DNA of 39,197 nt, taken from positions 1 through 39,197 of the forward strand of contig JAATFM010000239.1 in the NCBI GenBank assembly GCA_015655195.1, read 5' to 3'. The notes under the pieces were generated by a model. That model was not told the DNA's origin, ran no database searches, and saw only the letters and a list, made by a program, of their open reading frames with translations. This stretch comes from Terriglobales bacterium (lineage in GTDB: Bacteria > Acidobacteriota > Terriglobia > Terriglobales > Acidobacteriaceae). The translations under genes and the position numbers were made by a program. Of the stretch, positions 18,178-25,152 are shown one piece after another (the stretch's first letter is position 1; each line of letters starts with the position of its first letter).

Positions 18178-18543
18178 TCAATTCGCGGCGGCTTTTATCT
18201 GCACAAGCAGCATTTTGACCGCTGTCTTCGCGGAAATGCCGTGGGGCAGCAGCGGGGGCATAAATACAAATGACCCGGCTTTCGCCTGAACGATGTCTTC
18301 GCCTAATTGAACCTCAGCTTCGCCTTCCAGGAAATACAGGATGGCGCAAAGCATCCAGGCTGGGTGCTGTCTTGCCGCGGGCGTTAATACCCAATGGTGG
18401 GATGCTATCGGGGACGTGGAGTTCCAGGACAGACGTCGCAGGCCGGGATATGAGGCTGCGCACAAGTTCTCGTGGACGAGATGCGCAGTCTCAATAAGAC
18501 GACCAACGATCAAGTGGAGGGCTGGTTTGAGAAAAAATTGCAC
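18178..18543 (-). CDS. Cupin-domain protein, possibly degenerate
   Basis: The 121-residue leftward frame (GTG start at 18543) contains a cupin beta-barrel in its C-terminal half: ILYFLEGEAEVQLGE, then AGSFVFMPPLLPHGI and KMLLVQIK. This matches the second half of small cupins, including the P..PHG.. metal/substrate strand. The first cupin motif is reduced (ARQHPAWMLC with a single His), and the first 40 residues do not resemble the family. It may be an intact divergent cupin or a 5'-damaged copy; nearby debris favours damage. It is not tightly linked to another gene. Confidence 0.5.
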   Translation of the reverse strand: MQFFLKPALHLIVGRLIETAHLVHENLCAASYPGLRRLSWNSTSPIASHHWVLTPAARQHPAWMLCAILYFLEGEAEVQLGEDIVQAKAGSFVFMPPLLPHGISAKTAVKMLLVQIKAAAN

Positions 18544-18776
18544 GTCAGTCCTAATTGCTGAACGGAGCCGATAGGACGCTCCCTAGAAAGCACGAGCGCC
18601 GGATTGAGCGATTCTAGTCCGGGCAGACTTGGCACAATTCTCTGTAGGAGTGAAGCCTCCGTTGAGGTTGAATAGGCTCACTGGGCAAGTGATGGGCCGG
18701 TTATCGGCATAGTAGACCGGCACTCTCGACGTTCTGCTCTCGACGCCGGGCGGCAAAGATTCAAACTGACCAAAAA

Positions 18777-19736
18777 TCAGGACTTGATGTGCAGCACGAG
18801 CTTTCCCACGACGTGTCCACGTTCAAACCTGTCGTGCGCCGCTACGATATCTTTCAACGCAAAGACTTCGGTTTTCAAAGGAACTGCCCGCGAACCGATG
18901 GCGGCATTCAATCGTTCGAATGCCGGGTGAGACATCTCTCCGTCATAGGCCAGGCTTGTATGGCCTTTCAGAACCGGCACGGGTTCTACGCCGTTGGGAT
19001 ACGCAAGCTGTGCGCTTGTCTTCAAATGCTTCAAAATGCCGGTAAGTGTATCGCCGTTCGTGGCAATAAGGGCGGCGTCGAAACCTTCCGGTGCGATCTT
19101 CCTGATTTCAGCTTCGTATTCCGTGGAGTTCGGATCGAATGCGTGGGCCGCCCCAAGATGGCGGACATACTTCTGAGCGTCCGGACGCGCTGTACCCACA
19201 ACCGTTGCTCCTTTTTCATGAGCAAGCCAAGTCGCGAAAGAGCCTACGCCGCCGCTTGCGCCAAAGACAAGAAGGCGCTGATCACGCCCAACTTTCAGGG
19301 TCTCGATGCCGGAAAGCGCCGTCAAAGCGACGCACGGCATTGCGCCGGCGACAACCATATCCAGGTGAGGCGGCAGGTGCACAACCCTGTCGGACGGAAC
19401 GCTGACATATTCCGCATTGAACCCGCCGTTGGCATTGCCGTAGCTGTAGGAATACACGCGGTCCCCGACCTTGACGTTGTCGACGCCAGGGCCCACGGCG
19501 GCAACTGTCCCGCTTCCGTCAGCCCCGAGAATGGTTCCCGGTTTGATGGTTCCAAAAGTGCCTGCCCGCTGTTCAACATCCCAGGGGCCTATGCTTGCGT
19601 ACTCGACGGCGACGATGACATGGCCGTGGGTCGGCTGCGGCGTGGGCACGCTTCGAATCTGCAGTGCCTTTGATGGCCCTGCTGCATCGATCACCGCAGC
19701 AGTCATAGTTTTTGGTAGAACCGGTACTGTCGGCAT
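18777..19736 (-). CDS. Zinc-independent MDR-family NAD(P)H:quinone oxidoreductase-like protein
   Basis: The ATG at 19736 is chosen because GGAG lies eight bases upstream and the protein starts MPTVPVLPKTMTAAVIDAAG, as the family does; an upstream start at 19799 adds an unrelated leader. The 319-residue product has the GroES-like domain (VEYASIGPWDVEQRAG, ILGADGSGTVAAVGPGVDNVK, VGDRVYSY), then a Rossmann domain with LLVFGASGGVGSFATWLA. The catalytic zinc ligands of alcohol dehydrogenases are absent, as in quinone oxidoreductases (QOR/zeta-crystallin type). It lies 65 bases downstream of the SDR gene on the same strand, so the two are probably co-transcribed, perhaps for detoxification of reactive carbonyls or quinones. 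Confidence 0.92.
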   Translation of the reverse strand: MPTVPVLPKTMTAAVIDAAGPSKALQIRSVPTPQPTHGHVIVAVEYASIGPWDVEQRAGTFGTIKPGTILGADGSGTVAAVGPGVDNVKVGDRVYSYSYGNANGGFNAEYVSVPSDRVVHLPPHLDMVVAGAMPCVALTALSGIETLKVGRDQRLLVFGASGGVGSFATWLAHEKGATVVGTARPDAQKYVRHLGAAHAFDPNSTEYEAEIRKIAPEGFDAALIATNGDTLTGILKHLKTSAQLAYPNGVEPVPVLKGHTSLAYDGEMSHPAFERLNAAIGSRAVPLKTEVFALKDIVAAHDRFERGHVVGKLVLHIKS

Positions 19737-19801
19737 TTTGGAGACTCCAGAATGAGATACGTGCCTCAGAGGAAAGAATACGCCGCAGCACGTCCACAAA
19801 T

Positions 19802-20662
19802 TTAGTGGCTATCCTGAAACTCGGGATAGTCAGCGCCGAGCGTCACACTTCGCCACTGCTCGAAGTCTTTCTTCAGCGCATCCAGTTTCTTATACGCAAG
19901 CTCCAGTGCGGGCTTTCCCAGGAGAAGATGAAGCGGCGGATTATCGGAAGCGACAGCTTCGAGAATTGCCTGCGCGCCACGGGCGGGATCACCCTGCTGT
20001 TTGCCACTGCGCTCCCGGCTCTGGCGCCGCCGCTGGCCCGCCGTGGCATCATAATCGTCGATGACGGTCTTCGACTCAAGCAACGAGCGTCCAGCCCAAT
20101 CGGTTCGAAATGGACCCGGTTCAACGATCAATACTTTGATGCCAAGCGGAGCAAGCTCGATTGAGAGAGACTCGGAGAGCCCCTCCACCGCATACTTGGT
20201 GGCGTGATAGTAGCCGGTGGCGGCAAAGCTCGTGAGGCCGCCGATTGACGAAAAGTTTACGATGCGTCCGCTCCGGCGCTTACGCATGCCGGGCAGAATC
20301 GCGTTGGTCAGGGCCACCAGACCGAAGAAGTTGGTCTCAAACATCTTACGGACTTGATCGTCCTCACCCTCCTCAATCGCCGCCAGATACCCATATCCGG
20401 CATTGTTCACCAGGACGTCGATGTGACCAAACTTCTCCTCGGCCTGCCGCACGGCCTCGGCTATCTGATGCCGGTCTGTCACATCGAGCGCGAGCCCGAG
20501 TGCGCTCTCCTGATAACCGGACACCAAATCTCTCAACTGGTCGGGATTGCGCGCCGTAACCACGGCACGCCAGCCTTGAGCCAGCACAAGTTTCGCAAGT
20601 TCCTTACCAAAGCCTGTCGAACAGCCGGTGATGAACCATACCGGCGACTGTTGCTGAGTCAT
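19802..20662 (-). CDS. Short-chain dehydrogenase/reductase (classical SDR)
   Basis: A 286-residue classical SDR: the cofactor motif TGCSTGFG (residues about 12-19), the NNAG motif (LVNNAGYGYL), catalytic Ser in VNFSSIGG and the YxxxK motif in GYYHATK. Arg in VTARN after the second strand suggests NADP(H). The start has a strong ribosome site (AGGAGATCC before ATG). The protein resembles the many broad SDR proteins annotated as oxidoreductases with an extended C-terminus; the substrate is unknown. It is the first gene of a leftward pair with the MDR oxidoreductase. Confidence 0.93.
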   Translation of the reverse strand: MTQQQSPVWFITGCSTGFGKELAKLVLAQGWRAVVTARNPDQLRDLVSGYQESALGLALDVTDRHQIAEAVRQAEEKFGHIDVLVNNAGYGYLAAIEEGEDDQVRKMFETNFFGLVALTNAILPGMRKRRSGRIVNFSSIGGLTSFAATGYYHATKYAVEGLSESLSIELAPLGIKVLIVEPGPFRTDWAGRSLLESKTVIDDYDATAGQRRRQSRERSGKQQGDPARGAQAILEAVASDNPPLHLLLGKPALELAYKKLDALKKDFEQWRSVTLGADYPEFQDSH

Positions 20663-20821
20663 GAGGATCTCCTACCCATTCGATGTCGATCAGAGCCGAT
20701 TGGTATCGGAATCGCTGGATGATGGTTGTGTTCCCATCCGAAATAAGCTTGCTCCACATTGAAGCGGGGGATAGCTCTAAGGCCGCCTTGTAAGTTTCGA
20801 CGCAGTGCGAGGACAGAGAGC

Positions 20822-20950
20822 ATGGCCGAAGAACGAATCGATTTCGATCTGGTCAACGATTACCGGGAAAAGTACGTGGCCTTCCTTGATTTACTCGGTC
20901 TTAGCGATCTGGTCAACAGAGCCGGTAGAGACCTAGGGGCGAAGGAGTGA
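20822..20950 (+). pseudogene. Truncated hypothetical protein (YVAFLDLLG type)
   Basis: A 42-residue frame starts at the ATG at 20822 after GAGGACAGAGAG. It contains YREKYVAFLDLLGLSDLVN, which resembles the extreme N-terminus of large uncharacterised proteins that open with (R/K)YVAFLD(I/L)LGF. It stops at 20950, where such proteins would continue for hundreds of residues. It is probably a fragment left by a deletion. Confidence 0.4.
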
Positions 20951-20984
20951 CCTAATTGCCATCTGTGCTGACCTGAATCGAAAT

Positions 20985-21296
20985 GTGTCTTCTCTTGGCC
21001 CGGACCTCCGGCGCAAGCCTGTTCGGCGCCGATTTAGTCGTGAATGGACAAGCCGCTACCGCAGAGACTGGCCGAGCGGGTTTCAACTTGGATCGATCTA
21101 CAGCAACAACCGCGCCGACAACGCTTACATTCCGGGCGCCGTGATTCCGGGATACATCATCATCAAACCGGATTTTCCGGAGTGCATCGACGACTTCGGA
21201 TTCCTCTGGTACGAGGATGAAGTAGTCGTGGCGGGGTCGGCAAGCGGGGTCGTGGCCGGCAACGCTGCGGAAGCGATCACTAAAGAACCGAAGTAG
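20985..21296 (+). CDS. Hypothetical protein ending at an intrinsic terminator
   Basis: A frame of up to 103 residues (GTG at 20985). The second half (about residue 40 onward: NAYIPGAVIPGYIIIKPDF, WYEDEVVVAG) has a plausible protein composition; the first 35 residues are very Arg-rich and look out of frame. A second frame from an ATG at 20983 (53 codons, MCLLLARTSGASLFGAD...) looks more protein-like in the first half, so a frameshift near 21120 is possible. A strong rho-independent terminator begins 11 bases after the stop, which supports a transcribed rightward gene ending here. No family recognised. Confidence 0.4.
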   Translation: MSSLGPDLRRKPVRRRFSREWTSRYRRDWPSGFQLGSIYSNNRADNAYIPGAVIPGYIIIKPDFPECIDDFGFLWYEDEVVVAGSASGVVAGNAAEAITKEPK

Positions 21297-21307
21297 GTCC
21301 GGTGCAA

Positions 21308-21350
21308 GAAGAGCGCGGCACCCGGAGAGTGCCGCGCTCTTCTTTGTTTT
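21308..21350 (+). terminator. Rho-independent terminator
   Basis: A perfect 14-bp GC-rich stem (GAAGAGCGCGGCAC / GTGCCGCGCTCTTC) with a 7-base loop is followed by TTTGTTTT. It lies just after the small rightward frame that ends at 21296 and about 170 bases before the group II intron. Confidence 0.9.
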
Positions 21351-21894
21351 GAAAGAAGCCTGTTGCGACGTAGCCTTCAATCGCATCTACGAGAAGGGCC
21401 TCATACAGGAGGTCGGATTCGGGCGCATGTACGCGCAAGATTTACGCAGGGACATCGATAGCTAACGACGAGTCGGCCAGTATTCATGAGTATGCCGCTC
21501 GATGAGTGGGTTGGCGATAGTGCGCTGTGCGCCGGGATAAACCGGCATGTTGTAGGGGGGTGCAAGTCCCCTGCAGGAAAGGAAGTAGTGAATCCATCCT
21601 GACCTCTAGTTTTGCATGGGGCATCGCGAGGTGTTCGGTGAAGCGTAGGCCGGAGGCATCGGTGGGCGGGGTGATTGAGCTTCGAAAAATCGCAGATCAG
21701 GATGCCGACTCCCTAGTGAGCAGGAGGAAGGCAAAACGGCAGTTGCGGTATCCGCGAGTGACTGTCCGGTCCTGCGTAGTCGTGAGAGCCCGCGCACGCT
21801 GAGAAACAACATGCACGAGAACCGGGAGATCTCCAGTGCGCCTTCGCCACTTGGCGAAGGCCGGTCCGCGAAGGCCTCAAGCCGAACGGCGGAC

Positions 21895-23290
21895 ATGCAC
21901 GTGTTGGAGAAGTCGGACTGTGCCGTAGTACCTGTGAACCAGCCGAACAAAGCAGCGATAGCTGCGGCGGAGGCGGGGGAGGGAAGGGCGCAGATGAAGG
22001 AGAACATCGGTCAGCCACGCATGCTCCCGACTCAGAGCGGGAACCGCATGCCCCAGGGACTGGACGGTGTGCGTAAGGCAGCAAGGAAACAGGAACGGTT
22101 CACTTCCTTGCTCCACCACGTGACAACATCGCTGTTGCGCGATAGCTTCTACGCTCTCAAGCGTCAAGCTTCGCCGGGAGCCGATGGTGTCCGGTGGCAG
22201 GAGTATGAATCTGGACTGGAGGATCGGCTCGTTAATCTTCACAGCCGGGTTCACCGCGCAGCGTTCCGGGCGCAGCGTTCAGGCGAGTCTATATACCGAA
22301 GGCCGATGGGCGGCGACGTCCGTTGGGTATCGCGGCACTGGAAGACAAAATCGTCCAGCAGGCCGTGGTGATGATCCTCAATCAGATTTATGAGGTCGAC
22401 TTCAATGGCTTCTCCTACGGGTTCCGTCCGGGCCGCAGTCCTCATCAAGCGCTGGATGCGCTTGCGGTGGGACTGGAGCGGAAGAAAGTGAACTGGGTGC
22501 TCGATGCGGACATCCGCGGCTTCTTCGATAACATGAGCCACGAGTGGACGACTAAGTTCATCGAGCATAGGGTGGCCGATCGCCGAATACTTCGCCTGAT
22601 CCGGAAATGGCTCAGGGCGGGAGTATCGGAGGATGGCCAGTGGTTGGAAACGAAGCAAGGTACACATTAGCGAGCAGTGGTCTCACCGCTGCTCGCTAAT
22701 GTGTATCTCCACTACGTGTTCGACCTATAGGCGGATGCCTGGCGCAGGGAAGTGGCAACCGGCGATGTCATCATCGTTCGTTATGCCGACGATCTTGTGA
22801 TGGGCTTCCAGCATCGAGCCGAAGCAGTGCGGTTCCTTGACGAGTTTAAGGAGCAGTTGGCGAAGTTCGGCTTGGAACTCCACCCGGAAAGGACTCGGCT
22901 GATCGAGTTCGGGCGCTATGCAGCCCACAAACGGAAACAGTGGGGCAAAGGGAAACCAGAGATCTTCACGTTCTTGGGCTTCACCCACTACTGCGGGCGT
23001 TGCCACAAGACCGATACCTTCACCGTCTGGCGGATTACGCCGAAACAGCGAATGGTAGCGAAGCTGAAGACCATCAAGGTTGAGCTTCTCCGCCGGAAGC
23101 ATGATCGTATCAGCCAAGTTGGTGCATGGCTTCGGAAGGTGGTCACTGGCTACTACCAATACCATGCTGTTCCTGGGAACATCGGCTCGTTGCGCACCTT
23201 CAGACAGCGCGTCAATCGGCTCTGGCGGAATGTTCTCGTCCAGCGTCCCTACCGGGGCCACAGATTTCATTCAAGAGTTCGAGGCAGTGG
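21895..23290 (+). pseudogene. ltrA: Group II intron reverse transcriptase/maturase, frameshifted with two stops
   Basis: The reading starts near ATG 21895 (MHVLEKSDCAVVPVNQPNK) and shows SPGADGVRWQEYE. It breaks near 22281, where one lost base shifts the frame, and resumes with RRVYIPKADGRRRPLGIAALEDKI, GFSYGFRPGRSPHQAL and VLDADIRGFFD. A TAG at 22668-22670 replaces Gln of the GTPQGA motif; a second TAG at 22728-22730 replaces Trp in FDLWADAW. The catalytic box YADD is intact (22782-22793), followed by GLELHPERTRLIEFGR and FLGFTH. The maturase region fades after RLWRNVL (about 23230), so the C-terminal X/DNA-binding part is missing. It cannot give a working enzyme. Confidence 0.9.
22661..22705. 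repeat. Perfect inverted repeat inside the reverse transcriptase pseudogene
   Basis: TACACATTAGCGAGCAG (22661-22677) is the exact reverse complement of 22689-22705, and two further base pairs lie inside across one mismatch, leaving a 5-base loop. The right arm codes the normal LLANVY segment; the left arm overlies the expected GTPQGA codons and is where the first stop lies. The arm looks copied from its partner. Confidence 0.85.
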
Positions 23291-23502
23291 CTCCTCTCAG
23301 CCAGTTGTTACAAAACATACAAACAATTTCTTTGAAGGAAAGACTTTTTTGAAGAGAAGCCGCCGGGAAATTGATATTCTGTGAGGGCCTTTTCATTTCC
23401 CCTAGTCACAATTCCCCGTCTCCCGATTCTGCAGGTCCGCGTTTCGAAGGAGCTTATTGCAGGGGCTACTGAATCAAGTTAACCCAAGGTGGAGTCTGCC
23501 CG

Positions 23503-24351
23503 ATGAGTCGAATTACTCGTATTCTATCCGTGGTCTTTTTCGCCGCGATCATGTACCTGATTCTGGCGGAAGCGGCAACGCCCTGGATCAAGCTTCCCAT
23601 GCTCGGAAACATTGGATTTGTGCTGTTCTTTGTCCTCTTTTCCGTATTCCATTGCTGGGCCGTGGAAGGACCGAAACGCACGGGGATTTTCTTTGCGGTC
23701 TCCGCGATCGTTACCTACGCGATGGAAGAAATAGGAGTGCGAACCGGGCTGGTCTTCGGGGCATATCACTACAGCGATATGCTCGGAATCAAGCTTGGCC
23801 ATGTGCCGGTCCTCATTCCCCTGGGGTGGTTCATGATGATCTATCCCTCGCGCGTGGTAGCCAAAGCCATTCTCCGTACGAGCGATGTGCGCTCGATTCC
23901 GGGAATCACCGTTCTGGCCGCATTGTCGGCGATGGTGATGACAGCATGGGATCTGGTCATGGACCCAGCCATGTCAACGCTTGCGCGCAACTGGGTATGG
24001 GAGAAGGGCGGAGTCTATTTTGGTGTGCCGGAGCGCAATTATCTCGGATGGCTGCTGACGACTTTTCTGGTTTATTGTCTGGTTGGATTGCTCTGGCGGA
24101 CGGATGATGCAAAGAGCACAACCACCGGGGCCTTCGCGGCGCTTCCTGTGATCGTCTATGCGTTCTTCGCTATTCGCTACGTGGCCACGAACGCCTTTCC
24201 TCCTCTTCAGGTAGTCGCGGTCTTTTCCATGGGCCTGCCCGCTTTCGTGTCTCTAATCCAGATCTGGATGAATCGCAGCGTTGACGCGCAGAACGCAGGA
24301 AATGCCGCGGATGTTACAGCCACAGCCGCGGAAGATACGCCCTCTATCTGA
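23503..24351 (+). CDS. Carotenoid biosynthesis-type membrane protein (CruF/DUF422 family)
   Basis: A 282-residue integral membrane protein with about seven hydrophobic segments. Conserved family features are seen: AMEEIGVRTGLVFGAYHYSD, LGIKLGHVPVLIPLGWFMM, MVMTAWDLVMDPAMS, and GVYFGVPERNYLGWLLTTF. These match the CruF-like family (DUF422), whose characterised members hydrate the psi end of gamma-carotene or lycopene; some members have other lipid or pigment roles, so the exact reaction is not certain. The ATG at 23503 starts the first membrane helix; the ribosome site is weak. The C-terminal 30 residues are Ala/Thr-rich and likely disordered. It stands alone: no other carotenoid gene is in the window. 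Confidence 0.85.
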   Translation: MSRITRILSVVFFAAIMYLILAEAATPWIKLPMLGNIGFVLFFVLFSVFHCWAVEGPKRTGIFFAVSAIVTYAMEEIGVRTGLVFGAYHYSDMLGIKLGHVPVLIPLGWFMMIYPSRVVAKAILRTSDVRSIPGITVLAALSAMVMTAWDLVMDPAMSTLARNWVWEKGGVYFGVPERNYLGWLLTTFLVYCLVGLLWRTDDAKSTTTGAFAALPVIVYAFFAIRYVATNAFPPLQVVAVFSMGLPAFVSLIQIWMNRSVDAQNAGNAADVTATAAEDTPSI

Positions 24352-25152
24352 TCGTATGGGGAACGGATTAGCCCTCAACTGTTGCCGTCAGGCCAATACG
24401 CTCATCGAGCCGTGAAGAGAAGCGTTCTTCACTGTGAGTTCTTTAGGTTTGTTAATTTCCATAGACAATGATCCTGATTGATACCCCCGTTTTACTCTGG
24501 GGTGAAAAATAGGATACCCTCGCATGTGCTCCCGGTCAGCATCGGCTTCACATGGAGAGCGATGGACGGGCGCGGACGTCCATTCTTTATTTTCAATGAT
24601 TTGCAGAGGTTCCAACATACTTGACTCACCAAGTCATTTGCGTAGGCGTAGCGACCCTCGATCTGCGAGTTTTCGATGAATTTGCTCGTTCCTGTGATGC
24701 ATGTGGACCTGTTTGGTCGAGCTAAACGCATTTTGGATGTCGGCTTCCTTCGATTGGTGAGTCAAGTATGTTGGTGCCTTTGCAGAGTAGGGGCGAACGG
24801 GAAGAGACGACTATGGACAGCTATGGAAGGATGTTGGCGGAGAAGGGGAGATTCGGACTGAAAGCATGGATGGCCTTTAGTAATTCCGATTGATGTTATG
24901 GTAAATCATTCATTATATTATATTAAACAGTGAAAACTGCATAACAGAATTCCTCGCGCGTGGTAACGTCAGTTGTCCCTGATTTACCTAAGTGCCCCCG
25001 AAAATACCCCCGTTTTCTGGACAGTCTGCCCATTGATGATTTTCGCGGAATTAACCTCGTGCGGTTTTGGGGCTCGTCAACCTTAAGCGCAGGAAGAATT
25101 TCGAGTTGCATCTGTATTTAGTTCATTGTGAACGACCTAACAATCAACGGCC
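24352..25152. other. Repeat-bearing non-coding region
   Basis: About 800 bases between two convergent genes with no credible coding sequence. It contains a stretch (about 24375-24408) resembling 1208-1241, the inverted repeat pair at 24612/24754, three C-rich motifs (ATACCCCCGTTTT at 24483 and 25003, GTGCCCCCGAAAA at about 24991) that look like recombinase arm sites, and an AT-rich tract near 24895-24935. Together they suggest a scar of a mobile element, but no integrase or transposase is readable. Confidence 0.45.
24612..24774. repeat. Inverted repeat pair flanking 121 bp
   Basis: CCAACATACTTGACTCACCAA (24612-24632) and its exact reverse complement (24754-24774) enclose 121 bases. Similarity continues imperfectly outward for about 11 bases on each side (7 of 11). 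The size and layout fit a small non-autonomous element or the remains of an inverted duplication. No target-site duplication is evident. Confidence 0.75.

Larger units (their letters stand above)
21520..23290 (+). mobile_element. Degenerate group II intron, 3' end lost
   Basis: The sequence from about 21520 opens GTGCGCTGTGCG, matching the GUGYG start of group II introns, and continues with paired segments such as GCCGGGATAAACCGGC and GGGGGGTGCAAGTCCCC that look like domain I. The intron-encoded reverse transcriptase occupies about 21895-23284. I see no domain V hairpin (the GAGCC...GAAA...GGUUC pattern) after it, and the maturase tail is broken off at about 23260. The element can therefore neither splice nor move. 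The exact 5' boundary is a motif judgement; the 3' boundary is where homology fades. Confidence 0.75.

Noticed and set aside
18789-19673. 294-codon rightward open frame opposite the MDR oxidoreductase
   Set aside because: The leftward MDR protein is clear; the rightward frame has no motif.
20952-21386. 144-codon leftward open frame
   Set aside because: It would run through the strong rightward terminator at 21308-21350, and its sequence has no family resemblance.
24483-25018. Possible CRISPR-like repeats
   Set aside because: Three short motifs with irregular spacing and no spacers or cas genes.
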